DNA of 50,391 bases from assembly GCA_013152435.1 (NCBI GenBank), contig JAADGJ010000049.1, forward strand, positions 1-50,391, in the 5' to 3' direction. Every line of letters starts with the position of its first letter. Position 1 is the first letter of the stretch. This DNA comes from Chloroflexota bacterium. Its GTDB lineage: Bacteria; Chloroflexota; Anaerolineae; DUEN01. This document shows, in pieces, positions 35,297-43,859 of the stretch. The position numbers were made by a program, and so were the translations under genes. The notes beneath the pieces were generated by a model that worked only from the letters and a program-made list of their open reading frames with translations, did no database searches and was not told the origin of the DNA.

Positions 35297-36295
35297 ATGG
35301 CGAAGCACATCTATCCACTGACATTCGAGCCGCAGTTTCGGGATTATATCTGGGGCGGCCGCAACCTGGAGGCGTTCGGGCGTAAGCTGCCGCCCGGGAT
35401 CGTGGCGGAGAGCTGGGAGATCAGCGGTCATTTCTCATCGCCCACTGCGGTGGACGCGGGGCCGTATAAGGGGCGTCTGTTGACGGAGTTGCTGCCCGAG
35501 CTGGGGATAGACCTGGTGGGGAGGCGCAATCAGGCGGCGTTGGAGCGAGGGAAGTTCCCCTTGCTCGTCAAGCTGCTGGATGCGAACCAGGATCTCAGCG
35601 TGCAGGTGCACCCGGATGACGAGTACGCCCGGGTGCATGAGAACGGTGAGCTCGGGAAGACGGAGATGTGGTACATCCTGCGCGCTAAGCCGGGGGCCCG
35701 CCTCATCTACGGTCTGCGTCGCGGTGTGACCCGCGAGGACTTTCTGCGGGCGTTGCAGGAGGGCGATCTGGAGCGCTGCCTGCATTACCTGCCGGTTCGG
35801 GAAGGAGACGTGGTCTTCATCCCGACAGGCACGGTGCACGCCCTGCTGGCGGGCCTGGTGGTGGTGGAGATCCAGCAGAATTCGGATGCGACCTATCGTG
35901 TGTACGATTGGAACCGGGTGGGGCCGGATGGCAAGCCACGGCCGCTGCACATCGAGAAGGCGATGGATGTGATCGACTTCAACCGGGTGGAGCCCGGTGC
36001 GGTGAGGCCAGAGCCGGTGGAGGTGCGGGATGGCTTCCGGCGTGAGGTCATCACCCGGTGTCCATACTTCATCGTGGAGAAGATCGAGTTGACGGCGGGC
36101 GAGCGCTTTTCCGGGGCGTGCACGGGGGACACCTTCGAGATCTGGGGATGCGTTCGGGGCGAGGCGGCGGTCACCTGGGCGGGCGATCCGGTGATCCTGC
36201 CCACGGTGCGGTTCACGCTGCTCCCGGCCGCCTTGGGAGAGTTCGCCGTGGAGGCTCGCGAGCCGGCTGTGTTGCTGCGGACGTACGTGGAGTAG
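35297..36295 (+). CDS. manA: Mannose-6-phosphate isomerase, class I
   Basis: The 332-residue enzyme interconverts mannose 6-phosphate and fructose 6-phosphate using zinc. The zinc-site motifs are QVHPDD and KTEMWYIL (Glu), with FIPTGTVHALL supplying the later His; QQNSDATYRVYDWNR is the conserved catalytic-arginine segment. Opening PLTFEPQFRDYIWGGRNL is typical of the firmicute-type class I enzymes of this length. The ATG at 35297 is used because the family begins there and a promoter sits just upstream. Confidence 0.95.
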   Translation: MAKHIYPLTFEPQFRDYIWGGRNLEAFGRKLPPGIVAESWEISGHFSSPTAVDAGPYKGRLLTELLPELGIDLVGRRNQAALERGKFPLLVKLLDANQDLSVQVHPDDEYARVHENGELGKTEMWYILRAKPGARLIYGLRRGVTREDFLRALQEGDLERCLHYLPVREGDVVFIPTGTVHALLAGLVVVEIQQNSDATYRVYDWNRVGPDGKPRPLHIEKAMDVIDFNRVEPGAVRPEPVEVRDGFRREVITRCPYFIVEKIELTAGERFSGACTGDTFEIWGCVRGEAAVTWAGDPVILPTVRFTLLPAALGEFAVEAREPAVLLRTYVE

Positions 36296-36310
36296 CGGGG
36301 AGGGCGAGGG

Positions 36311-37705
36311 GTGGAGCTTCCCGAGGCATTTCTGGAGCGCATGGCCCGCCTGCTGGGCGATGAGTATCCGGCCTTCCTCGCCTCGTATGAGAAGCCGCCC
36401 CTCGTTGGGCTGCGGGTTAACACGCTGAAGACGTCGCCGGAATTCCTGCGGGCGTGCCTCCCCTGGCGCCTGGATCCGATCCCCTGGTGCCCGGAGGGGT
36501 TCCTCGTCTCCGGTGATGGGCGCCCGGGCCGGCATCCCTATCATGCGGCGGGCTTGTACTACCTGCAGGAGCCGGCGGCCATGGCTGTCGGGACGCTGCT
36601 GGCCCCCTGGCCGGGCGAATGGGTGCTGGACCTGTGCGCGGCCCCGGGTGGCAAGGCCACGCATCTGGCGTCGCTGCTCCGGGGGCAGGGGCTGCTGGTG
36701 GCCAATGATGTCGATCGGCGCCGGGCGCGCGTCCTGGCGGAGAACCTGGAGCGGTGGGGGGCGCGCAACGTCGTCGTGACCAGCGAGGCGCCGGGACGGC
36801 TGGCCGAGCGTTGGGCGGGATGTTTCGATCGGGTGTTGGTCGATGCTCCATGCTCCGGCGAGGGGATGTTCCGGCGCAGTGAGACGGCGCGCCGCGAGTG
36901 GAAGCCATCGTCGGTCATTGGGGCTTCCCGACGACAGCGGGCGATCCTGGAGGTCGCCGCCCGGCTGGTGCGCCCGGGCGGGTGGCTGGCTTATGCCACG
37001 TGTACCTTCGCTCCGGAGGAGAATGAGGGGGTGATCGCCCACTTCCTGGCCCACCACCCCGAGTTCGATCTGGTGCCGCCACGGCGCTACTCCGGCTTCG
37101 CCCCGGGCCGCCCCGACTGGTTGGACGAGGTTTCCCCCGGCCTGAAGGCCGATCTACGGGATACCGTGCGGCTCTGGCCGCATCAGGCCCCGGCGGAAGG
37201 GCATTTCATCGCCTTGATGCGTCGCGCCGGGGAGGATGACCCCGGTGATTGTCCGGCGGCCCGGGGGAGCTCACCTCCGGCCTCCGTGCGCCGCCTTTAT
37301 GAGGCTTTTTGCGCCGATGTATTGGCCGTCGATCTGGATGGGGCGTTGTGGTGGTGGCGGTCGACGCTCTACCTGGTTCCGGATGTGCTTCCGGATCTCC
37401 GTGGGGTGCGCGTGCTGCGGCCGGGCTGGCCTCTGGGCGCGTTGCGGAGAGGGCGCTTTGAGCCCGCTCACGCTCTGGCGCTGGGGCTGACCACGGCGGA
37501 CGTCCAGCGGGTGCTGGATCTCCCGGCGTCCGACTCCCGGGTGTTCGCCTACCTGCGTGGCGAGAGCTTCCCCTCGCCGGGCGAAGATGGTTGGGTGCTG
37601 GTGGCGGTGGATGGTCATCCCCTGGGCTGGGGGAGACGGGTGCGAGGCGTGTTGAAGAATCGCTACCCACGAGGCTTACGGGGGGACTACGGCGAGGGTC
37701 CATAG
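36311..37705 (+). CDS. 16S rRNA m5C methyltransferase, RsmF/RsmB type
   Basis: The 464-residue product is a NOL1/NOP2/Sun-family RNA cytosine-5 methyltransferase. The SAM site is VLDLCAAPGGKATHLA, the catalytic Cys is in DAPCSGEGMFRR and the second Cys in ATCTFAPEENEG. A C-terminal PUA-like region follows, with WPLGALRRGRFEPAHALAL, as in RsmF (YebU), so that is the likelier subtype. The start is GTG at 36311, 15 bases after manA, so the two are probably co-transcribed. Confidence 0.93.
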   Translation: MELPEAFLERMARLLGDEYPAFLASYEKPPLVGLRVNTLKTSPEFLRACLPWRLDPIPWCPEGFLVSGDGRPGRHPYHAAGLYYLQEPAAMAVGTLLAPWPGEWVLDLCAAPGGKATHLASLLRGQGLLVANDVDRRRARVLAENLERWGARNVVVTSEAPGRLAERWAGCFDRVLVDAPCSGEGMFRRSETARREWKPSSVIGASRRQRAILEVAARLVRPGGWLAYATCTFAPEENEGVIAHFLAHHPEFDLVPPRRYSGFAPGRPDWLDEVSPGLKADLRDTVRLWPHQAPAEGHFIALMRRAGEDDPGDCPAARGSSPPASVRRLYEAFCADVLAVDLDGALWWWRSTLYLVPDVLPDLRGVRVLRPGWPLGALRRGRFEPAHALALGLTTADVQRVLDLPASDSRVFAYLRGESFPSPGEDGWVLVAVDGHPLGWGRRVRGVLKNRYPRGLRGDYGEGP

Positions 37706-37810
37706 AGTAGAGTGGGTGCACAGTGGCGGAAAACCACAAGATGTAGTGGGTAATGTATGTGTTACCTGTAGATGTTGTGCCCTTTCCCTTGCCGTGCAAC
37801 GGCTCTCACG

Positions 37811-37838
37811 AAAAAGGGGCGTCACTGGATGACGCCCC
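37811..37838 (-). terminator. Terminator of rubrerythrin
   Basis: A 9-bp stem GGGGCGTCA/TGACGCCCC (37816-37824 with 37830-37838) is followed on the minus strand by five T. It lies about 30 bases after the rubrerythrin stop. Confidence 0.85.
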
Positions 37839-37866
37839 GGTCCTCTGTCGTATCTGAAAGCGTGTG

Positions 37867-38370
37867 CTAGAACTTGACGAATGTGGACTTCTTGGCCTTG
37901 CACACCGGGCACTCGTCGGGAGGCTCCCCGATTCCGGTCCAGCCGCAGGTAGGGCAGATGTAGATGTCCCCGATTTCGGCATCCTTGCCGCCTTCGGCGG
38001 CCGTCTTGGCATCACCGTACATCTTCGCGTGGATCTTCTCCGCTTCCAGAGCCCAATGGTTGGAGCGGACGGCTGCCTTTTCCTCCTGGAGCTCCGCCAC
38101 GGCCTTGAAGGCGGGGTACATCTCGTCTACCTCGTAGGTCTCGCCAGCGATCGCCGCCTCCAGGTTCTCCGTCGTCTTGCCGATGTTCCCCAGCGTGCGG
38201 AGATGGTTGGTGGCGTGCACCTGCTCGGCGTAGGCGATGGCCCGGAACAGGCGGGCAATGTTGGGGTACCCCTCGCGTTCCGCCCGATCGGCGAAGATCA
38301 CGTACTTCATGTGGGCCTGGCTTTCGCCGGCGAAGGCTGCCTCCAGGTTGGCTTGCGTCATCTTGCGCAT
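37867..38370 (-). CDS. Rubrerythrin
   Basis: The 167-residue protein is a di-iron peroxidase that protects anaerobes from hydrogen peroxide. An N-terminal ferritin-like helical domain carries the EAAFAGESQAHMKY and AYAEQVHATNH motifs and the second EAAIAGETYEVDEMYP repeat. The C-terminal rubredoxin-like domain has CPTCGW and CPVC, binding one Fe. It is somewhat shorter than the common ~190-residue form. GAGGAGG precedes the start at 38370. Confidence 0.95.
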   Translation of the reverse strand: MRKMTQANLEAAFAGESQAHMKYVIFADRAEREGYPNIARLFRAIAYAEQVHATNHLRTLGNIGKTTENLEAAIAGETYEVDEMYPAFKAVAELQEEKAAVRSNHWALEAEKIHAKMYGDAKTAAEGGKDAEIGDIYICPTCGWTGIGEPPDECPVCKAKKSTFVKF

Positions 38371-38450
38371 GAGTGCCTCCTCTCTCTTATCAGGACCGTG
38401 AGCTTAGACCGTTGCGTGACCCCTGTCCCCTACAGTCCTCGTATGCACAT

Positions 38451-38480
38451 ATCATAGTCTGGCTTTGGCCAGATTGTTAT
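38451..38480 (-). promoter_or_regulatory. Rubrerythrin promoter with palindrome in the spacer
   Basis: On the minus strand ATAACA (38480-38475) and TATGAT (38456-38451) are 18 bases apart. The spacer contains the inverted repeat TCTGGC-N4-GCCAGA (38458-38473). Its place between -35 and -10 fits a repressor operator; a peroxide or iron sensor would be the first guess. Confidence 0.45.
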
Positions 38481-38517
38481 GATGAAAGTCATAGTTGCCA
38501 CTTTGGCCGGGCGGGAG

Positions 38518-39507
38518 TCATAGATGTTTCCACGCCTCCCAGCGGGCGGGATCCAGGAGCATCCCCTTGAGGAGGAAGACCAGGATCGCCTCGCCGGAGG
38601 CTTGATCGGCCTCCCGGCACGCCGCGGCGAACTCCGTGGCCGGATAGGCGTCCGCCGGCTCGATCGCCTCGATGATGGGCCATACCGGCCGGCCGGACCG
38701 CTCCTGCACCCATCGGGTTACCCGCCCGATCCAGGCGACGTCTCGGCCGCACAATCGATGGTAGACCATGGGCGAGAGCACGTCCACGTGCGGGGCCAGC
38801 TGGGCCGGATCCTGGGCGATGATCCGGATGAAGGCCCCGTCGAAGTCCTGATCGGTCCACGGCACGGTAAAGGCGCCCAGGATCGCTTCAGGCCGGTGCT
38901 GGTGCAGTCGGGCGCGCGCTTCCGCTACGAAGGAGGCGATCTGCTGGCAGCGCCAGTCGAACCAGGGCTCGGCGGCGTGGGCCAGGATCCAGCGAGCGGC
39001 TTCCGCTGGCTGCTCTGCCTCCTCAGGCAGGGTGATGCCTGTGTCCGTCTGGAACTGGTGCAGCGTGATGGGATCGAAGGAGCTGTGGTAAAGGCGAGGC
39101 TGCGCTCGTTCCCAGCGCGCCGGCCAGCGGGTGAAGTCCAGCCACACGCCGTCCACCGGGGCGGATCGGACGAGCTCTTCCAGTTCGTTCAACCGGTGGG
39201 CGCGTAGCTCCGGCAGTACGGGGAGGGCGGGCTCGTACCAGTCCTCCCGGGGCGCCGGCGTTCCCTCGTCCGTGATGGGGCGTGAGGCGGGGAATTGCTC
39301 CCAGACCCCCTTGCCGGCGAAGATGCCCAACGACGTGTAGACGCGCAGACCCGTCTCGTGCAGGCCGTCCACCCAGGCGGGGTCCGGGTGATGCATAAAG
39401 ATGCCATCGCATCCCATATCCCGCAGCCGGCGGCCGGCCTCCTCGGGCGTCGTCCCCTCGAACTGGGGGAGGTCGGGCTCGAAGCCGTAAGCGATTCGTA
39501 GGGGCAT
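38518..39507 (-). CDS. TIM-barrel protein, possible glycoside-hydrolase-like, unknown activity
   Basis: The 329-residue product has an alternating strand-helix pattern with GIFMHHPDPAWVDGLHETG, LRVYTSLGIFAGKG, VDGVWLDFTRWPARWE, WFDWRCQQIASFVAEARARL, VDVLSPMVYHRLCGR and VWPIIEAIE. The VWLDFxRWP and LSPMVYH segments are like those of hydrolase-type (GH) barrels with a catalytic Asp. No signal peptide is present, so it would be cytoplasmic. It starts 2 bases past the dynamin-like gene's stop and is clearly co-transcribed with it. I cannot name the substrate. Confidence 0.75.
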   Translation of the reverse strand: MPLRIAYGFEPDLPQFEGTTPEEAGRRLRDMGCDGIFMHHPDPAWVDGLHETGLRVYTSLGIFAGKGVWEQFPASRPITDEGTPAPREDWYEPALPVLPELRAHRLNELEELVRSAPVDGVWLDFTRWPARWERAQPRLYHSSFDPITLHQFQTDTGITLPEEAEQPAEAARWILAHAAEPWFDWRCQQIASFVAEARARLHQHRPEAILGAFTVPWTDQDFDGAFIRIIAQDPAQLAPHVDVLSPMVYHRLCGRDVAWIGRVTRWVQERSGRPVWPIIEAIEPADAYPATEFAAACREADQASGEAILVFLLKGMLLDPARWEAWKHL

Positions 39508-39508
39508 C

Positions 39509-41251
39509 TCACATCTCCTCAATGGCCAGTCGCGTGCGGTGGAGGTCGGCCTCCACCTGATGCAGGTCGGACTCGATCTGTGCGAGCTTCTCCCGTTCGC
39601 TTTGCACGAAGCGGGTGTAGGGCGCTATGGCATCCCGGATGCGGGCCAGCGACCTGCTCAGCTCCTGTTCGAACTGTCGGGTCAGCACGTCGGCCAGGCG
39701 TCCTCGCAGCTCATCCACGCGAGTGCGCAACTCCTTTTTGGCTTTGCGCCGCCGGGCCGGGAGCACGTAAAGCCCGAAGGCGGCCACGGCTCCCGCCGCC
39801 AGCAGGCCGGTGACATCGGCCAGCGTGGTCGCCAGGATCTTCACCAGCAGCGCCCCCAATCCGACGGCACCCACCTCCACCAGGGCCGTCTGCGCCACGG
39901 CCGCCTGCACCGAGGTGGCGATCTCATGCGCCTGGCGTTGATGGTCGTAGCTGCGCACGACCTCTTGGGCCGCGCGCCCGACCGAGTCCAGCAGATCTCG
40001 TCGGCGGCTTTCGAAGGCGCCGCCCACCCGTCCGACGATGCGATCCTCGTGCTGTGCGGCCCGGCGGTTGACGTACTCCATCACCGCCTGCCACTGGCGG
40101 AAATCCTGGTCGACGAGCCAGTTGATCATCTCGTTGACGTGGGACTCGATCTGGCTGACAGTGTCTGCGATGACGATGCGATCGAACTCGCCGCGCACCC
40201 GTTCCGTGTTCAGCAGGTCCAGCAGCCGGCCGAAGCGGATCATCTCGTCGAAGAAGTCCATCCCCCGCATGGTCATCTCGTGCAGCACGTTGTCGATGTG
40301 GCTCAGATGGTAGCGGAAGTCACGACGCATGTCGGCCTCGTAGGCGGCCAGCTGGGCCTCGATGGTCTCCAGGGCCTCGATATCCTCGCTCAGCAGCGCC
40401 TGGCGGCTGTGGGTGACCTCCAGGTACTGCCGAGTCAGACGTTGGGCGACGCCCAGCGGGCTGAGCAGCTTCAGCCGGATCCGCTCGCTCTCGTCCAATG
40501 TGTGCAGAATATAGGCCTCCAGCGGAGCGAAGCGCGACCGTTCCCAGAGGGCGTCCCGCTCCGGGCCAGGCGGTGTGGTCTTGGCGCGCAGCGCCAACCG
40601 GGCGGAGAGGGGGAACACCTCGGGGCGCAGCCCCAGCAGCGTCTGCGCGTTCTCCCGGACGAAACCGACGACCTGTTCAACGTCGGCCTCGCTGTCCAGA
40701 AGGTCGATCTTGTTGATGACGACGACGACCTTCTTGCCCCAGTCCCGGATATGGGTGAGGAACATCCGCTCTGACTCGGAGAAGGGGCGATCGGCCGAGG
40801 TGACGAAGAGGACCAGGTCGCTACGGGGGATGAACGCCTCGGTGATCTCCTGGTGGCGCTGGATGACGGCGTTGGTGCCGGGCGTATCGACCAGGTTGAT
40901 GTCTCGGAGCCACTCGGCCGGGTGGGAGAGGACCACGACGCCGTCTGTGTTTACATAACGATCGGCGTTGCCATGGCGGAGCAGATGGATCTCCGCCGTG
41001 GTGGGGGTGACCCCCTCGGGCAGGAAGGGTTCGCCCAGGAGCGCGTTGATGAAGGCGGACTTGCCGGAGTTGAATTCTCCCACGATCACCAGCAAAAACA
41101 GCTCATCCAGCTGACGTCGGGCCTGGCTCAGGGCCTCCAGATCGGCCGGATCAGCGTTTAGTCGCTGGAGGGCGGCCTCCAGCCGGATCAGCGTCTCCCG
41201 CTCCTCACGAAGCCATTCGTCTTGCTGGCGGGTCAGGAACCTGCGCAGCAC
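39509..41251 (-). CDS. Bacterial dynamin-like GTPase
   Basis: The 580-residue protein has a dynamin-type G domain: G1 GEFNSGKS (58-65), G2 Thr in EGVTPTTAEIHLL, G3 DTPG (121-124), G4 NKID (179-182). A long helical stalk follows (about 280-430), then a hydrophobic paddle-like stretch (about 440-495, with VGAVGLGALLVKILATTLADV) and a C-terminal coiled coil. Bacterial dynamins act on membranes in stress, fusion or vesicle formation. The start was set at the GTG at 41251 behind GGAGGA; a longer frame would run into the repeat element upstream. Confidence 0.9.
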   Translation of the reverse strand: MLRRFLTRQQDEWLREERETLIRLEAALQRLNADPADLEALSQARRQLDELFLLVIVGEFNSGKSAFINALLGEPFLPEGVTPTTAEIHLLRHGNADRYVNTDGVVVLSHPAEWLRDINLVDTPGTNAVIQRHQEITEAFIPRSDLVLFVTSADRPFSESERMFLTHIRDWGKKVVVVINKIDLLDSEADVEQVVGFVRENAQTLLGLRPEVFPLSARLALRAKTTPPGPERDALWERSRFAPLEAYILHTLDESERIRLKLLSPLGVAQRLTRQYLEVTHSRQALLSEDIEALETIEAQLAAYEADMRRDFRYHLSHIDNVLHEMTMRGMDFFDEMIRFGRLLDLLNTERVRGEFDRIVIADTVSQIESHVNEMINWLVDQDFRQWQAVMEYVNRRAAQHEDRIVGRVGGAFESRRRDLLDSVGRAAQEVVRSYDHQRQAHEIATSVQAAVAQTALVEVGAVGLGALLVKILATTLADVTGLLAAGAVAAFGLYVLPARRRKAKKELRTRVDELRGRLADVLTRQFEQELSRSLARIRDAIAPYTRFVQSEREKLAQIESDLHQVEADLHRTRLAIEEM

Positions 41252-41278
41252 GGATCCTCCGTGGTCTTTGAAGGGTAA

Positions 41279-41389
41279 GGGCGTGTCTGAGGAGTAAGGT
41301 TTCTGTGGAAGGGATTTCCCTTCCACACCTCCCCCAGTGGAGCTTGTAGCTGAGGGAGCCCCTCAAACACCCTGCCGATAGATTTTCTG
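41279..41389 (+). repeat. Terminal-inverted-repeat element, copy R3a (partial)
   Basis: Left end GCGTGTCTGA and an interior (CCTTCCACACCTCCCCCAGT then GCTGAGGGAGCCCCTCA and CCTGCCGATAG) like that of R1. The right inverted repeat is replaced by the left end of R3b, so R3b probably inserted into or fused with it. Confidence 0.65.
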
Positions 41390-41560
41390 AGAGCGTGCCT
41401 GAGAAATGCCGTTGCTTCGGCTATGGGGAGGCTCAGAGAAGCTTCGCCCCTCCGGACAAAGTCCTTCTCCCGCCTTCGACCTACCCGGCCTCGGCCCAGG
41501 TCCCTGTGGGAAGGGCCGAGAAAGGCAGGTGCAGGCCGAGGGAGCCCTCAGATACGCTCT
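41390..41560 (+). repeat. Terminal-inverted-repeat element, copy R3b
   Basis: A 171-bp copy with both ends: AGAGCGTGCCTGA and TCAGATACGCTCT. The interior includes ATGCCGTTGCTTCGGCTATG and the GGGCCGAGAAAGGCAGGTGC stretch shared with R2 and R4. Confidence 0.75.
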
Positions 41561-41714
41561 AAGAGAGGGATCTCGATCGATCCCGGGCGGCTGGAGTATA
41601 GCATGGAAAGATGGCGGACACAAGGGAAGGGCGATCGGGAGATGTTCGTATAGCCGAAGACGTGTCAGAGAAGATCTCGGCATGAGGATATCAGGTCCCG
41701 TCAGGAGTGTCAAT

Positions 41715-41743
41715 TTGACGTGCTACGCCCTTTCGGTTACAAT
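41715..41743 (+). promoter_or_regulatory. Promoter of tRNA-Glu
   Basis: TTGACG (41715-41720) and TACAAT (41738-41743) are 17 bases apart, 14 bases before the mature tRNA. Confidence 0.8.
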
Positions 41744-41757
41744 TTGTACGCTTGTGA

Positions 41758-41830
41758 GCCCCCATCGTCTAGTGGACTAGGACATCAGCCTTTCAAGCTG
41801 AAGACGGGGATTCGAATTCCCCTGGGGGCA
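41758..41830 (+). tRNA. tRNA-Glu (anticodon TTC)
   Basis: The 73-base sequence folds to a cloverleaf: acceptor GCCCCCA/TGGGGGC, D arm with TCTAGTGG, anticodon loop CTTTCAA (anticodon TTC) and T arm with GGTTCGAATCC-like GGATTCGAATTCC. The discriminator base is A and CCA is not encoded. A strong promoter precedes it and a hairpin follows. Confidence 0.97.
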
Positions 41831-41844
41831 CTATAAACGCCGCG

Positions 41845-41873
41845 CACCCTCCCCTCCCGGAGGGTGTATTTAT
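41845..41873 (+). terminator. Terminator of tRNA-Glu
   Basis: CACCCTCC/GGAGGGTG forms an 8-bp stem followed by TATTTAT. The weak T run makes it modest, but position fits. Confidence 0.65.
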
Positions 41874-42097
41874 CATTATGCTTTTGTGTGGCGGTTGCTC
41901 ACGAATCCCTGCTTCTCGTGCTGTATCGGACGGACATGGCGCAGCCGATGGGAATGCCCACGCCCTTTCTCTTGTGGTGCGTCGGGCGGGAATGGGGCTG
42001 CGGTTGTTCCGCTCGGATCCTCTCTTGGGACTTTCGTTTGCCTGGAGATTGAGGGGAAGGTCATGCGACCTTTCGTGATTCTCCCAGGGGGTGGGTC

Positions 42098-43579
42098 ATG
42101 GTCATGACGTTTGTTGGCGGGAAGAAGGACCTCCATCCGTGGTTGCGCACGATCCACGTGGCGTTCATCCCGGGCTCTATGGACGCGGTCCTGCAGCAGA
42201 CCGTCGAGGGGGTCCTGGAGTATCTGCGGGAGACGGGGCACGAGGTGGTGTCCATCCCGGATGACGAGACGGATGCCATCATCACGACGGCCCGGTTCGG
42301 CGAGTTGATTGGGTGGCGCTCCTCGCTGCTCATCACGGCGCGCCGGAGGTACGGGCTTTCTCACAATCCCACGCCGTTCACGTACGTCAGCATTCGGGAG
42401 GAGGACTTCCAGCGGTACCTGAAGCTGTTCGAGCAGTTCATCGCGGAGGAGAAGCCGGATCCGGAGCGGTATCAGTTCCCCGGGCTGGCCCCGGGCGCCT
42501 ATCGTGTGCTTCACGAGCAGGGCCAGCGCGGCGGCCCCATTCTGTCGCTGGAGCGGCTGGTTCAAGCCCAGACCAAGTGCCTCCGGATCGTGTTGATCGT
42601 ATACAACGATCAGGGGATCAAGGAGGCGTATCACTTCGACCTGGTGGGGGCTTACCCCAGAAGCAAGGCGGACGACCTCCATCGCTTCTATGAGGACATC
42701 GCGCTCCGCATGGTGACGGTGTTGAGCACCCAGGAGGTGACGAACCATGAGGTGGTGGGGGACCCGATTCCCCAAGAGGTGTGGGATCGGTTGGAGACCC
42801 CGGCGGCCATGATCCGGGCGGCGCAGGAGCTGGATCGTCGAGGGTTCTTCACGGAGATGGTGCGGATCCCTGACCTGGTCCACGTCCCCGCGGTGGGGGA
42901 TGCCATCGCCAGCCAGTATAGCGAAGGGTGTTTCGCCACGTATGATCCGGTCCTGCAAGGGCTGGTGGCGACGGTGACGGGCAGCGCGCGCCCGGTGGAC
43001 AAGGGTAAGATCGGCGAGGATGATCTGGCGGTCATCGTGGGGGTGAAGCCGGCCGGGGACGGCGCCCTGGTGCGTCACGTGGTGGGGAAGCGCAACGACC
43101 CGCCCTCCTCGGAGGCGGTCGAGATGATGGACATGGACGAATCCCTGCCTCGCATTGAGTGGAGCGACGGCGACGTGGTGGGACAACAGGTGCCCGTGGC
43201 GCGCTCCAAACTCCACGGCCATCGTGGGGTGGCCAGCTTCGATCCCCGCTATGTGGAGTTCATCCCGTTGGATCCGCCGTATTACAATTACCTGGTCTCC
43301 TGTGCGACTCAGGCCCAGGCGCGTGGGATCAAGCAGGCGTTCGCCCGATCGGAGGCGCTGCGCAATCCGGAGGATCCACGGCAGATGGTGTTCACGATCC
43401 TGCCCGGGCATGGGGTCGTGATGGTCGAGAAGTGGGTGCGGGGCAAGGCGCCCTTTGAGGTGATGTTGGAGTACATGGACGCGGGATATATCCAGATCGA
43501 AAGTCGCATCCCGCAGGGGAAGTTCACCTACGTCCCGGCGCCGGATGGGAAGATGGTCATCTCTCTCGAGGATGCGTGA
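42098..43579 (+). CDS. Conserved-looking 493-residue protein, unknown function
   Basis: I do not recognise this family. It has an N-terminal alpha/beta-like segment (LRTIHVAFIPGSMDAVLQQT to IPDDETDAIITTARFG), a middle part with CLRIVLIVYNDQGIKEAYHF, and a C-terminal region with LPGHGVVMVEKWVRGKAPFE. The charge and hydrophobicity pattern is that of a soluble protein, with no signal or membrane segment. The ATG at 42098 follows CAGGGGGTGGG; an ATG two codons later is possible. The tRNA-Glu gene is 268 bases upstream and transcription appears independent of it. Confidence 0.75.
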   Translation: MVMTFVGGKKDLHPWLRTIHVAFIPGSMDAVLQQTVEGVLEYLRETGHEVVSIPDDETDAIITTARFGELIGWRSSLLITARRRYGLSHNPTPFTYVSIREEDFQRYLKLFEQFIAEEKPDPERYQFPGLAPGAYRVLHEQGQRGGPILSLERLVQAQTKCLRIVLIVYNDQGIKEAYHFDLVGAYPRSKADDLHRFYEDIALRMVTVLSTQEVTNHEVVGDPIPQEVWDRLETPAAMIRAAQELDRRGFFTEMVRIPDLVHVPAVGDAIASQYSEGCFATYDPVLQGLVATVTGSARPVDKGKIGEDDLAVIVGVKPAGDGALVRHVVGKRNDPPSSEAVEMMDMDESLPRIEWSDGDVVGQQVPVARSKLHGHRGVASFDPRYVEFIPLDPPYYNYLVSCATQAQARGIKQAFARSEALRNPEDPRQMVFTILPGHGVVMVEKWVRGKAPFEVMLEYMDAGYIQIESRIPQGKFTYVPAPDGKMVISLEDA

Positions 43580-43859
43580 TCTGCGATTCCGTGATGGAGC
43601 GCTTTGTGCACGGACTCTATCCCCTCATTCACATCAGGCGCAGCCGGGCAAGGGGCATCCGCAAGGGCCTCGTCCTGTTTCCGTTCTTCTCGTTGTTTCC
43701 TCGATCGCTTTCCCTTTCGCTAGAGGTGAAAACCGCAGAGACGATGGGTGATGCCGGGGCTTCCCAGGAGTGGGGCGGCCCCGGTGGTTCGTTGGCGTGC
43801 GTGCACCGGGCCATCGTGCACGACGATCATGAGCGATGACACCATTACGGAGGACGATC

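Noticed and set aside
35435-37057. A 540-codon minus-strand open frame opposite manA and the rRNA methyltransferase gene
   Set aside because: Antisense to two well-supported genes, low-complexity His/Arg/Pro/Gln composition, no start signal.
41876-43411. A 511-codon minus-strand open frame opposite the orphan 493-residue gene
   Set aside because: The plus-strand frame has the better start signal and amino-acid pattern; the minus frame is Arg/His/Pro-rich.
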